Source: Heliocidaris erythrogramma
Lineage: Eukaryota; Echinodermata; Echinoidea; Camarodonta; Echinometridae
NCBI GenBank assembly: GCA_025617745.1
Contig: CM046859.1
Coordinates: 29,253,371 to 29,317,370 of the forward strand
Direction: 5' to 3'
DNA: 64,000 nucleotides
Part shown: piece by piece, positions 49,494 to 61,174 of the stretch
Layout: each line of letters begins with the position of its first letter
Position numbering within the stretch: position 1 is the stretch's first letter
The notes under the pieces: model-generated
Databases searched by the model: none
Seen by the model: the letters and a program-made list of their open reading frames with translations, nothing else
What the model was told of the DNA's origin: nothing
Translations under genes and position numbers: made by a program

Positions 49494-49850
49494 TCCGAGG
49501 ACAACTATTGTTCCTCTATTGTTACTCGTCCTCGGACAGTCGACGGAATAAGGCATAAATTCATTGTTCGACGTTCGAGGACTATTGTCCGCCTTCCGAG
49601 GACCATTGTTGTCATGATTTTTTTTTTGTTCTCTGTCCGAAAATGTCCTCGGACATAATGCTAAACAAACGCACGCATCTATGTTTTCTATTGTTCGAAT
49701 TTCAACCGATGACTCCACTATTGAATTGCGTCACAAAATTCATTGACGGAATAAACCTCACCAATTGTTGACAACCGATGACCTATTGAATTATAACCGA
49801 TGACCCATTGTTCTCTTTGTTCGATGTCATCGGTTTGAATGCTAAACATG
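49494..49850 (+). repeat. Two-unit tandem duplication with swapped 9-mer motif
   Basis: Unit 1 (about 49494-49668) and unit 2 (about 49705-49850) share GACGGAATAA, CTATTG, CCATTGTT, TTCTCT and AATGCTAAACA in the same order. Unit 1 carries TCCGAGGAC-type words (49494, 49574, 49595) and the complement GTCCTCGGA (49528, 49645). Unit 2 carries ACCGATGAC (49705, 49774, 49796) and the complement GTCATCGGT (49826) at corresponding places. Confidence 0.65.
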
Positions 49851-50032
49851 TACACTCACTCTATCTCTCTCTCTCTCTCTCTTTACCCTCTCCTCCACAC
49901 CCCTCTTTCTAACACACTCACACACTTTCTCTATTATTCTCACTCGAGCATACGAAAAGACACCTTCAGGTCACGTACGTCTACTCAAAGACAGGTTGAC
50001 ACACTTTCCTTTGGAAGTCCATTGTACTTGTC

Positions 50033-53000
50033 TTTATTTCTTCATTTATTATTAATCATATTTAACACAGAAATTGTCTAGATACATATCTGTGTAACAT
50101 GAACATATTAATATTTTTTTGTCACCATTCACTGCCCATTGCCCGATCCAAAGTTGAAGAAATAGAGGAGATAAAAATCAGGATTGCAAATTGTTTCAAC
50201 TAAAAGAGCCTTGTATCACAGCATAAACTTGCTCTATATCAACTAATACATACAAATTTCACCTTGCTAGATTAACTAAAAATATACAGTATAACTCTCA
50301 CTCATTGCAATGTATCATTTCATAAAAATCGTTGCAAAATACTTTCAAATCTGCTAAGCACAAACATGACGTATAAATGTATTATTCTCTTACACTGTAT
50401 GATTTGTTGTCTATTGATGCATTCTAGGTAATTAAAATAAAGGTTTTCTACATTTGTAATATCCATGCTTTCTGTATAATTGAAATACATTATTTCAAAA
50501 TGTCTCTTCTTTCATCTAACACTCCAACCCAGCCCCCCCCCCCCCCCACTGCATTGTTCCATGGCTGTACACTGAGATAAAACAAAAGTGGCAAGTCTTG
50601 AGGAAAAGCTTGAAATAAAAATAGTTGTGGTAAAATACAACTGATAATTGACCTTGGTTAGCACTGTAGGTCATTAGGAATCTAAAACTGCTGCGCAGGG
50701 CAATTTTTACTGTGTCATATGGGACTATCAAAATAGATCTTTTAGCATGCTGACCATACAAATAATCACATTTTTAACAAGGTCATTATCTAGAATACCA
50801 AAATTAATTAGTAAGTATTGTTCAAGACAGAGTAATTTCCTATTTTTATATCAAATAGATGGAAAAAATATCTGTTTTGTGGCCCATACGACACAGAATC
50901 ACCTCCTTGATTCAGTGTTTATTACATCGTACAAAGGAACATGGCTACGACTTCCACAATGTAAATTGTCAGTACATAAAATTTATGATACATTAAAATA
51001 AAACTAACTAAAAATGATACTTACGAACCCCTCAATTTGATGCACCACTTAATCACATACTGCAGAATGGATATTACTCTCTAGCTTGAAGAGTGGTCAA
51101 TCAATTGGATTGTACCTTCTCTTTGTTTGAATCAAATTACTAGAAAGGACCAAAAGGAATCGACTCCGCACACATGACAAAAGCTATAACAACCTTCTGA
51201 ATCTAAGCTACAACAATACCAAAACTTTTCCTTATATTTATTTTCTATACTCACTGCAAGCTTTTTAAATCCACCATGATGTTTTTTTTCTAATTTCTTT
51301 TCCAGAGGACACAAACATGGTGAAATTGAGTTCTGGAAATGATACTGCATTTAACCCATAGCGGCTCAGCATTTTCTTGCGGTCTAAATTAATCAGCTTT
51401 CCCTCCTCAAATCGGTCATTTTCAATTCATCATACTTTCAACTCCGACATATGTAGTTTGAAATAAAATAAAATGTTTATTAAACGAACTGAATGTACAT
51501 TGCAAAATTTAACATAAAAATTTGTACATGAAAAAAGGTGATTATAAAAGTTTACATCGCATTGCCAATTTAGATACTTTAATGATGCCTTACAATTAAA
51601 TCGCTCTTATTTGTGAATGGCACAATATACTGCAGCATTGGAAATAGACTTAAAACTTTCTGTAATTTTTGCACTTTCTGCACATGTATAATGTGTAATT
51701 CCTAGCACTCTTTATAAAAAATAATGCAAAAAACGTCACTGAAACGAGACACTGTTGTGTTATGAGTTTAAGTAGAAACTGTCACAAAGTTGCTGTGAAA
51801 ATTGTTTATCATGATGCAGTATATAGGTTGCCTGGACCTGGAAAATGAAAACCTTGCTGAAAAAAATCACATACATTGAAGCACCTGCACAGACCTGGAC
51901 ATATGGGACTGAGCAGTTAACACCTGGCCAGCTTGTTTCATCCCCTTCTCCGCTATTAATCATTAATTTTTCCTTCCTCATATTAGTTCAGGCAGATATT
52001 CATTTGGAGAACATGTATTTAAAGATTCCATATAAATTCTGGTGAATTATGAGGAGATTTTACATTTTCATCATTACCAAAATTCCAGGCTAACCTTCAG
52101 ATGGATTTCGAAGAGTATTGCAAGTGCAACATGACACAACAAAGTGATTTTTTCCTTTTTACTGAACACTCTCCTACTGAGGTTCAAGCATACCATCCCT
52201 TGACAAATGCTCCGTGTTGAAGAGGTAGAGGACGTACACAAACTCTTCGTCCATTTTTCCCCACTAAATCGCGTGGAAGAGTACACTGTGCTGATGGTGA
52301 GTTTACAAAAAGATTTCGCTTTAAGATACTATCGTGGTGCCCTTAAACATCCAGGACACCATTTTTACTCAATCTTTTGAACATGATGTTAGAGCTATGC
52401 AGTAACAGTTTTCATGCACTTTTCAATTTCTGTGAAGTATATTTACAAGAAATCCCAGACACACTACCTGATATTTTCTATTGTAATTCCACTGAGGATT
52501 ACCAATCGGAAGCATTTTCTAGATGATTTTGCAGGCTTTTGTTGTTTGCCTGTATCCAGAGGCAGTGTACTTGTCAATTGTATCCACTGGAAGTATTCTT
52601 CTTCTTCCCAGTGCACGAGGGAATTTTGCTTTCATATACATCATCTATGGTATGCATGCTTTTTATATAATATGTGAAGTAGCCAGGGCTTACAGGTATC
52701 ATTTCATGCTTTTTCCGAAGATTTAGACTTTCATTTCTCTTTCTGTCTATCTCCCTCCCCCTCTCACTCTCTCTCTCTCTCTCTCCATATGAGAAGGCAA
52801 GAAGAAAATAGACCATGAATTCCAATGATAGGATTTTGATATACAGGAAGCTTTGCAACACTCAACATTGTAATTTTATCCAGACTCTCTATGCACCGAC
52901 CAAACTATTTTCATCAAACGCTCTAAAAATAAATCTGATTAAGACTTCCCCATCAGATTTGTTTGGTCAGGAAATAGTAAGCAAAGGAATTGTGACTCAA

Positions 53001-53340
53001 CAGGATATAGATACCATGAAAACTTATTCCTTAATTTAAGTTGCAACATGCTTTTACCAAATAGCCAAATAGCCTCTAGGATCAAGTTTCTACAGAAATA
53101 TCCTTCAGTGATTTTCTTGATGCAAGTCCTGTTTCCACTGATGTACCATTGCCTATGTGGCTAGGAGTAGTGCTACTAATATGTAGAAAGGTCTGTAGCA
53201 TGGCATCTGCTGAATTGATAATATGAAAACTTGATCAATGAGAATGAAGCTCACATCAATTCAAATTAATTGCATTTTCAGGATAAATTTGCAGCTAGTT
53301 AGTGACTCTATGTAGTAAACTACGCTGTTACTGGTTCCTT
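50033..53340 (-). other. Probable 3'UTR and downstream region of the Q-rich gene
   Basis: After the TAA at 53343-53341 the minus strand has no substantial ORF and few repeats for 3 kb, in contrast to the satellite-rich DNA to its left. AATAAA signals on the minus strand occur at 51481-51476, 51242-51237, 50923-50918, 50050-50045 and 50038-50033. The first usable one would give a 3'UTR of about 1.9 kb, the last about 3.3 kb. A poly-C run at 50534-50548 and a CT tract at 52754-52782 are the only simple repeats. The extent is inferred. Confidence 0.4.
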
Positions 53341-53674
53341 TTATCTCATTGTTTGGTGAGGTGGAAATTGACTACCCGACGATTCCCCCGACTGCTCGCC
53401 TTGGCCGACACTCATGATAGGGCCACCCACAGCCGATGTGGTAGTGAACTGCATGTTGGAACACTGCTGCTGTTGCTGCTGGTGCCATCCGGGATCATTG
53501 TGTTGCTGGAAGGGCAAGGCATGTTGAGGGTGTTGCTCGGCATGTCGTGGATGTTGCTGGGAGTGTTGTGGGAGTTGCTGGACATTGTGAGGGTGTTGAG
53601 AGGATTGTGCGGTGTGGCTGGAGCGTGGTAGACTGGGATTCAGGCCAAGAGGACTGTAATGGAATGACTGAGCA
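53341..53674 (-). CDS. Q-rich protein gene, terminal coding exon
   Basis: The acceptor TTTACAG|TGCTCAG (first base 53674) joins in phase with the previous exon (AT|T, Ile). The frame gives AQSFHYSPLGLNPSLPRSS, then His/Gln/Pro-rich sequence (QQLPQHSQQHPRHAEQHPQH), a QQQQQQ run, and a Gly/Ser-rich end SVGQGEQSGESSG closing with HQTMR and TAA (53343-53341). It has 110 whole codons plus the stop. Composition and phase continuity make it a convincing last exon. No folded domain is visible. Confidence 0.75.
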
Positions 53675-54096
53675 CTGTAAACAAACAGGAAACAGAAAAA
53701 TTTGTCATATATTTATAAATGAGTAAAAACAATACCTTTATAAATTTACGCTTTACAGGGGGATATGGAACAGACATGTTTATCATCAAGAATCAACAAA
53801 CATTTTAAAAAATAAGCAAATTTTCCATCTCCTTCAAAATTGTAAATGTATTCTTTCTTTATGTAAAAATAGAGTTGCTGACAAAACAAACTGTTAAAGC
53901 AAAGTATTCCTAAAATGTTCAATAGTTCTCTTCAATATTTTTTCATACTGTCAGGAATCTCAACCCCCCCTCCACTATCTTCCAAAATAGAAATGGAATG
54001 GAATGCTACTATAAGTACCTTTTCTTACATACAGAATAATTCAATTTATGAAAAGTATGACACTATACTGGGCACAACAGGATGCGCTTAACTTAC

Positions 54097-55148
54097 ATGT
54101 CCTGTCTATTAGATGGTGACTGACCAAATGCCTGCTGAACCTGGAGCTGTGCCTCCAAAGGCATCACCCCACTGGGCATGGGTCCAGCAGACTCCTCAGG
54201 ACTCCTGGGACTACCAGCTGAAGCCATCTGTGGCTCGGCATATTGCTGCCTCCCTTGTTGTGACTCGTGTTGCATGTGCCATCCCACTGCTGAAGTGGGC
54301 TGTTGAGGCCAGCCTGACATAGGATGTGGTTGTTGGTGTTGTTGGTGTTGCTGGTGATGTGGAGGGCTGACAGCCGTACCAGGGCTCTGCCTGGACTCTC
54401 GGAAGCCTGCAGGCAGTACCGAAGGACCAAAGGCAGTGTGTCCAAAGTACTGGGCCATTGCTGGTGGGGTAGAGGCACCTGGAGGCGACTGCAGAAGGTT
54501 GTGGGGCGGCGAGGCAACAGGCTGCGGCTGCATCTGAGGATGAAAGCCTGGATGTTGATGGGCAGGTGGTGAAAAGGCTGAGGGGCTCCCCCAACCCGGG
54601 TGTTTCAGTTGCTGCCACTGTTGCTGCTGTTGCTGTGCTTGCCTGGGGTCGATAGGTATAGGTTGAGACTGGTTAGCCAAGCGTTGCTGCTGGGATTCTG
54701 TATCCTGCTCCTGGTCTTTGTTGGCATACCCTAATCCAGGGGGGCGTCCAATAACCTTTTGCGATTGAGGCAAGTAGCTCTGCTGGGGCGGATGCTGACG
54801 GAACAGCTGCTGCGGACTTAGTTGCTGTCTAGGGCTTTGTTGCTGAGGATGTTGTGGAAGAGCTTGTGGCTGACCAGCCTGTGGATGCCGAGGTCGAATA
54901 CCTGGCGACATATTCTTGTTTTGAAAGAACTGGTCCTGTCTGAACTGCTGCTCTATCTGTTCCATGGATTTGGCCCCAGGAGGCAGTCGAGGTGGTGTTT
55001 GCTGCTGCTGCTGCTGTTGTTCCTGCTGCTGTTGTTGCTGCTGCTGTTGTTCCTGCTGCCTATTTTTTAGTTGTTGTTCAATCTCATCAAGCGTCTGGGC
55101 ACTTGCTGGAGTTGTTGGTGGTCTTATGAAAGGAGCCTGGGTCGGTGC
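54097..55148 (-). CDS. Q-rich protein gene, main exon (poly-Q, TLDEIE/SMEQIE motifs)
   Basis: The acceptor TCATCAG|GCACCG (55148) and donor GACAT|GTAAGT (54097/54096) bound 1052 nt, entering in phase 0 and leaving in phase 2. The protein starts APTQAPFIRPPTTPASA, then TLDEIEQQLKNRQQEQ followed by a broken poly-Gln run, PPGAKSMEQIEQQFRQDQFF, and over 250 residues rich in Gln, Pro, His, Ser and Gly. The two related motifs T/SxxEIEQQ resemble short helical motifs of eIF4E-transporter (SVEEVEAGLK and the C-terminal AKVISVDELEYRQ in the vertebrate protein). The similarity is weak, so the gene is left unnamed. Gln uses both CAG and CAA, so the run is not a pure trinucleotide repeat. Confidence 0.8.
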
Positions 55149-55452
55149 CTGATGAGGAAAGTTAAAAAAAATGAATAATAATGAATACTCAACATTTTTA
55201 TCAAACGTCTGGACCAACTTTCAGAATGCTTTTCGTTATGCATGAGCAATGACTTGATTTAACAAAACTGACAAAGAAACATCTTTAATTTTATTCTGCT
55301 AAGTTGTACATCTTTTGGCAAGTCTTACAAAATTTGACTCCACTGTAAATTTCATATTAGCTACAGTATATCTAGGCACCTCAAATGGGCATATAATATA
55401 CACATCTATAACTGAATGACAGATTGCATACAAATGTCATCTGACTGCGCAT

Positions 55453-57385
55453 TAGGCTTGGGAGCGAGAGTTGAGTAATCGATTCTACTCGACTCCCGTT
55501 CTGAGAACCGTGATGTCCAGAGTAGAGTACACGTGCCCGGCGGTTCCGCGGTTCCGCGGTTCCGAGAGTCGATTCTGTTGTGTGGTAATACATAAGAGCC
55601 CCGGAATCTGTGCCTCAGAATGAGTAAAAGTTTGAATTTCCTGTCACATCAGCGCCGCCACTCGGCTCCGCAAAACAAAGGCAGTTTACAGCAGTGGGAA
55701 ACATGAATGCACTTCGTGGCGTACATAAACAAACAACATGTAGTTCCTTTGTCAGTGTGTGTGTGTGTGTGTGTGTGTGAGGGTATGTGTGTGTCATGTC
55801 AGACCATGTGTCAGAATGTGTGTACAACGCCGTTGATAGCGCACACCTCGTTGTGATGTACTAGCTAGTACTAACGTAAGCAACGGAAACTATCAGCAGG
55901 AGAGCTTGGAAGACAGAGAGAGAGCAAGCGAGAGGAATATTTAGGGCCGGAGCAGGGACAGAAAATAAATGTTATTGTTGGTGATTAATGCATATCTAAA
56001 TCAAGTGTAATAATATAAAAATTAATCAAACAAATCAACGAAATTTACTCCGTAATGGAAACTTGGCTTTGAAGAATCAACAAAAAAAGAAACATGAAAA
56101 AGAAATCAAGTCTGCGAAAAAAATATAAAATTAAAAGAAAGCTTTCAGGTCTTTAAAAAATTGAGGCACAAATATATTAATTGTGAATGTACTAGTACTT
56201 CAGAATTAGAAATATTAAGAGAAGGAATAATAATTTTTAAAAGAGAGTATCGTAAGAGGGAAGGACGAAGAAAAAAATGTAGGTCAAATATCAAAAGCAG
56301 TGGTCAACAAGCCTCCGACATATAAATATAAAAACGTGGAAGAAATTATGAAGAAAAACCCCCTCCAAAATTTAAGGAAATAAATATTATTCTCCCCACA
56401 GTGACACCATAAAATAATAATTCTAACTAAGCTACCAATCGGAAGAATGATTATCGTTCGTTAAGTTTAGAATCACAGAAAAAAAATCTCGTCTTCAGGT
56501 CGCATGTAAAATAGAAAAAGGAACATGCCTTATAGCACCATCTCTTGGTCATACCACGCACAGTCATCTACCAGCCAGCTCGCGAAACTTGAAAAAGACA
56601 ATCTATTTCCATCATTATAGCCGCGAATTCAATATCGTTTTCGTCATTACAAGTATGAAATTGAAGCTTAGACTAGGATTATACTGGCCATGTATGTCGA
56701 ATTTTGATAATATTCTATAAAGTGTAGTTTTCTATATGAAAATCGGACAATTGTCATTAAAATGATTTGGTAACTTTGTAGAGGCTTGATAAAATTTGAG
56801 CTGCCTGGCCTTACATGCTATCAGTGTATGTAATATAGTGTAAAAATGAAGCCCAGGGGAAAAAAGCACTTCAAACTCGTCATATCCTTCACAAAGGTAA
56901 ACATATGCAAGTGACCAGAAATGCCAGACTATTTCCCCCATTGACTCAGTGTTAGAATAAAGCGTATGGCCATACACTTTCGTAAATGGGAGTATTCAGT
57001 CATCGATATCTTAATAATAGCATTATATATTTGAATACCTTTCTATGCCTGGCTATTTATTTATCCTTCTGAACATCATTATACAAGACAGATATCAAAA
57101 TTCAACAATTTATTCAATCAAGCCTCCACAAAGTTACCGAATCACACTACCTCAATACAGTGCGCAGTGACATATTTAAGCCACCAGTGCACGTAAATGC
57201 AGTGTATCGGGCCCGGGCCGGGCCGGCCGGAGTCGACTCTGCATGGAATCGAAATCGAGCATCTAGCATGCACAAGTGTAGGCAACATATGGCCTTACGT
57301 GTGATGCGGCCTCGGAGTCGACTCCCTTTAGAACCGAGACCTTGCGTCGGACTCGGAATCGCTAAAAGCAGACTGCCCAAGCCTA
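55453..57385. mobile_element. hAT-like transposon insertion in an intron (1933 bp)
   Basis: TAGGCTTGGG (55453) and CCCAAGCCTA (to 57385) are inverted ends, flanked by 8-bp duplications CTGCGCAT (55445-55452) and CTGTGCAT (57386-57393), 7 of 8 identical. Sub-terminal zones repeat GAGTCGACTC-like words (about 55485, 55567, 57231, 57316, 57353), as expected for transposase-binding arrays. It has no transposase frame and contains a (GT)n run at 55757-55778. It lies wholly in the intron between the 57714 and 55148 exons. Confidence 0.75.
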
Positions 57386-57713
57386 CTGTGCATCCACATT
57401 TTTCTGCGAATATGCAGTCTTGCAATCCAATCCATTATTTTAAACATTATTTTTGAACAATGTATGTATAAGGAAAGAGATACAGAATAAAATTTCCATG
57501 ATTTTCAAATTAATCACATTATTTAGAACTCTCCACTCATGACTGGATATTGTCAAACTGAACAAATGAACATCTCTGCCCCCCTTCCACCCCCACAATT
57601 AAGCATGGTAAAGCTCCTAAAACTTTGTACCATTTCTTTCAATAGGCACTTTAAATTTTAAGAAATAGACAAATGAATCTAATTAGTAGGTTATGGAATG
57701 TGTTTTTTTATAC

Positions 57714-57845
57714 CTGGCCTTGCAATGGTGACTGTTTCCCCATGACCTGAAACAAGGCTGCCAACTTCTCGTTTTGCTGTTGCTGTTGCTGTTGCTGCTG
57801 GATTTGTTGTTGCTGCTGGATTTGATGTTGCTGCTGGATTATGGA
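57714..57845 (-). CDS. Q-rich protein gene, internal exon (44 codons)
   Basis: The acceptor TATTTAG|TCCATAATCC (57845) and donor CAAGGCCAG|GTATAA (57714/57713) bound 132 nt, phase 0 at both ends. The product is IIQQQHQ then IQQQQQIQQQQQQQQQ followed by NEKLAALFQVMGKQSPLQGQ. The last 20 residues could form an amphipathic helix after the Gln-rich segment. Phase symmetry means the exon could be skipped without changing frame. The intron to its right contains a SINE only about 40 bp away. Confidence 0.75.
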
Positions 57846-57861
57846 CTAAATATAGAAAATA

Positions 57862-58100
57862 ATAATTGAGAACTTTTATAGAGCACATCCTTTGGCAAGA
57901 CATTAATCTACATTTGCCACACTTGACCCAGGTGTAGTAAGTGGGTACCTGGTAGGATTTATTCCTTGAATACACCGAGCCCTACGGTTGCCGTGCTAAA
58001 GCCGGGGTAATAATATGCAGGGCCCTCAGGGAGAACAGTATTTAGTACTGATGAGGCTACCCTGGGTAAACAAGACATATTATTATTATATTATTATAAG
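57862..58100 (+). mobile_element. SINE 3' portion with (ATT)n tail
   Basis: CTTTGGCAAGACATTAATCT, ACATTTGCCAC, CCCAGGTG (57889-57935) matches the body of the 40.5-kb SINE. It continues GTGGGTACCTGGTAGG, GAGCCCTACGGTTGCCGTG to TATTATTATATTATTATAA (58078-58098). The tRNA head is absent (5'-truncated). The ATT tail resembles that of the 26-kb L2-like LINE, suggesting L2-type machinery may mobilise it (inference). Confidence 0.7.
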
Positions 58101-58171
58101 AGTTTAACCTGCAGTAACCTGAAGGCCAAAGTACCATCACATCACGATTTTTTAATCAATCTGTTGTTGTG

Positions 58172-58288
58172 CATGGGCATATAATATGACCATCTATATT
58201 TGCATGACTGATCGCATACAAATATCATCTCACTGCACCTCCATATTTTTCTGCGAATACGTAATCTTGCAATCCACTCCAACCCAAT
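58172..58288 (+). repeat. Paralogous copy of the hAT insertion's target (empty-site-like)
   Basis: This reads GCATATAATATGACCATCTA, GATCGCATACAAATATCATC, CACTGCAC, TTTTTCTGCGAATACG, CTTGCAATCCA. It corresponds to 55388-55452 joined to 57386-57432, the two flanks of the hAT insertion, without the 1.9-kb insert. It is therefore a duplicated non-coding repeat of the same gene region, one copy of which was later interrupted. Confidence 0.65.
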
Positions 58289-58767
58289 CCATAGAGCATT
58301 TGGTATATAGCACCTTTTTCATGCAGTTACAAAGCCTTGCATTGTATTAGCTTTACATGCTTCATGCGGAAGGCAAGCTTGTTTCATTCAGAATAGTTAA
58401 TCAAATAGAAATAGAGTATAGGATATGAAATACTCTTAATATAGAAACAGTGCATGCGTATCGTTGAAAATAACAATTCCTCCTCCATGACACAAGTTCC
58501 CTTCTTCAACAATATTTCATCTTGGATGCTCATTTTGAATAAAAAAAGTGGTATTTAAGAGATTTTAAATTGGTCAGTTTATGTAAAAATATTGTTTCAC
58601 AGGACTCTGGGTTTAATCACTACATATTTATCTCATTAAAAGTACTGTGCTACATGCTTTACCTTCCATTTTGCCCCAGTATTAGATTTTTACACTAGCA
58701 TTGTTACAGAGCTACATTGACAAGCCAAAGATAAACAAATTATAAAAGCTTACAAAGCAATACTGTA

Positions 58768-59090
58768 AAAAAGAAACTTTTGCGAATTTCGCAAGTTGTT
58801 CAGATTCGCGACAGTTTCAGGCTCCAATATCATTGAATCGTAACTGACATTACACTAAATTTTTGCAAATCTGGAAAATTTCCTGTTGCAAACATTTCTG
58901 GTGTGACAGTACTTTAAAAAAAAAACTTTCGCGAATTGTTAATGACGGCCAATTATGCAGCAAGAAACTTTCGCGAATTGCAATAATGTTATATCGTTTC
59001 AATTGTGATTTTATTACTTCGCAGCATGAAACTTTAGCGAATTGCAACCACTCGCAAAATTTGCGAAAGTTTCATGGATGCAAAAATGTC
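58768..59090. repeat. Repeat cluster with AAACTTTCGCGAATTG motif (intronic)
   Basis: AAACTTT(C/T/A)GCGAATT occurs at about 58776, 58924, 58968 and 59030, and the complement GCGAAAGTTTCATG at about 59063. A TTTCTGGTGTGACAG block (58896) recurs as GTCTGGTTTGACAG (59088). It is a local composite of direct and inverted copies inside the intron between 59902 and 57845, and non-coding. Confidence 0.6.
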
Positions 59091-59901
59091 TGGTTTGACA
59101 GCATACTCATTCATTTGTATAGTGCTCTTTGTTTTGAAGTCCTTGATACTTCATTTAAAAGTGTTAAAAGAATGAATTTGATGTTAAAAACTGATTACAA
59201 AAATATTGCTTGCATAAGATTTTTATAAACATCCAGTAAACAGGAGACAAAGATTAGGGCTAATCAGAAATGCATTGTGTACATGTGATTTGTGTATATA
59301 TATACAGTATTAGAAAATTGATGCTTGGCAAAGAGCAATGTATGTATCTTTCCAACTCCAGAAGGCATGAATGTCAAGCGGATTGGATGAAGAGTTTGAG
59401 CATTTGAGAAATATCAAAATTATATGATATAAAACTTGAACAAGTATTGCCCGAAAAGGAAGAATGTGCAGAAAAAAAATTAATACAAAGTGAGAATAAT
59501 GTCATAAAATAATGGAAAATAGGAGACCAGCCTGTAAGTGGTTAAGGAAAACGTTGTTAGATACATGTATAATGGGGATAAAATATCTCTACCTGCATAT
59601 TTTCACATACTGTATTGCAGCAGCAAAAGTATAGGGTCAAGCACCAGTTTACATGCACATGGCTTAAAGGGTTTTGCATCTTGATACTATCCTGAAAAGA
59701 ACGTTTTACTTTCATGGAGCTTTCTTTGGTATAATTTGTCACCAAAGTTCTTTTAAACCCCCCCCCAAAACAAAACAAAAAAAAAAAACATATATAATAT
59801 GTAATTTACTGTTTCATGCATCAAGTTAATGGCTACCATGCACATTGTTACATCTTGGCAATACAAAGTTCAGAAGTCCACTTGACATGTGAGCAACTTA
59901 C

Positions 59902-60411
59902 CAGTATCTCCTCACGAGGCATGTTGCACCCCATGAGGGCTTGAAGGGGGTGGTTCTGGAACCCCATATGACCCATGGGTGGCATGGGAGGTAGACCAAC
60001 ACCCCCAGGGTACTGGGAAGGGGGTAGTGGGTTAGGGGCGGGGCCACTTGGATCAACCCTGTCCGTACTCTCCCCTGGGATGCCCCGAGTTTCTGAATTT
60101 GCCTGATGGCTGGGTGCATTTCTTGCATGGTGTTCTTCGTGTGCTTGGGGCGTAGGCTGTTGGTGTTGCGTATCAGGACGGAAAGGCTCTTTTTCTTGCC
60201 CTACATTTGCTGGGGTCTGTTCTCCATGTTCCCCCGCTCTACCATGAGGATCAACCTCTCCCCTCTCTGTTACCCGACTAACCTCCCCTGCACCTCTTCT
60301 ATGACCCATTTGTTTCTCCCTCCTTGTCTTAAGGCGACTATTCTCTGGATTGGGGTCTGGGGGATTACTATAGGAAGTTGAGGGGTTAGATTCCATGCTA
60401 CCCTTGGTTTT
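59902..60411 (-). CDS. Q-rich protein gene, internal exon (170 codons)
   Basis: The acceptor CATACAG|AAAACC (60411) and strong donor ATACTG|GTAAGT (59902/59901) bound 510 nt, phase 0 to 0. It begins KTKGSMESNPSTSYSNPPDP and goes through Glu/Arg-rich hydrophilic sequence (RREKQMGHRRGAGEVSR) to LPPMPPMGHMGFQNHPLQAL and MGCNMPREEIL at the donor. It is a mostly disordered-looking, Pro-rich region with a short hydrophobic/helical end. There is no known catalytic motif. The open frame continues 5' of the acceptor (to 60513), but the splice signal and the matched phase favour 60411 as the boundary. Confidence 0.75.
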
Positions 60412-61061
60412 CTGTATGAGATCAAAGAATGAGTTCAATGAATGAAATGAAGAGTTAGTGTCTAGTGCTCTAAGAATTTCCACAGCACATGAAAAGAACT
60501 TAATTATGACCATGTATCATAAAGACATAAAAGAAAAACCAACATGAAGTTTAAAATTAAAAAAACATTACAGAAGAAAAGGGAAAATATGGATTCCACT
60601 GGCCACAGGAGAAATCATAATTTATTTTTTTTGTAATTGGGTAAAAGCTGCTTCACCAAAATGACAGAATTTACAGAATTGGTTACATAAGCTTCTAATC
60701 AGAGAGCTTGCTTGGGCAACATATTGCTGGTCTGAGAAAGTTTCTCACAACCATGAAGGTTAGAAATACATATATACACATCACAATCCATCATGGTATT
60801 TCAAATGAAAAAAAAAGAAAAGGAAAGATGCAACTACAAAAAGATTAACACTAGTTTGATATATATAATTACACATGTAGTCCAAAAGAAATAGATGTAT
60901 AAATGTCAGAAGCAAGTCTGTCAATACAAAACGTCACATTTTGACTCAGGCTTGATAAATAATTTGTACATACACTGTGTGACAGTAATGAATGATTGAA
61001 AAAATATCATATAATGACCCCACTCAATGCACCAAGCAATGTTGTGTGTGTTAAAACTTAC

Positions 61062-61086
61062 AGGAATTTGCATCCCTCCTCCAAAA
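61062..61086 (-). CDS. Candidate 25-nt microexon
   Basis: On the minus strand CATTTTCAG precedes 25 nt which end at CAAATTCCT|GTAAGTTTT, a strong acceptor-donor pair. Because 25 is not a multiple of 3, including it between the phase-0 flanking exons shifts the frame: the Lys-rich frame upstream would read into FWRRDANS and then a stop. Used with the alternative frame of the 61.2-kb exon it would give FGGGMQIP and re-enter KTKGSMES. It may be an alternative or poison exon, or not an exon. Confidence 0.3.
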
Positions 61087-61174
61087 CTGAAAATGTGATA
61101 GTGTCAAGTGATGAGGTAGTGAAAAGTAAACACATAGAATTTTTTATGGCACATTAATGAGAGATATATCCAAC

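Noticed and set aside
54964..55152. Plus-strand Cys/Leu-rich ORF opposite the poly-Q exon
   Set aside because: Antisense shadow of CAG/CAA codons; the minus-strand frame has splice sites and phase continuity.
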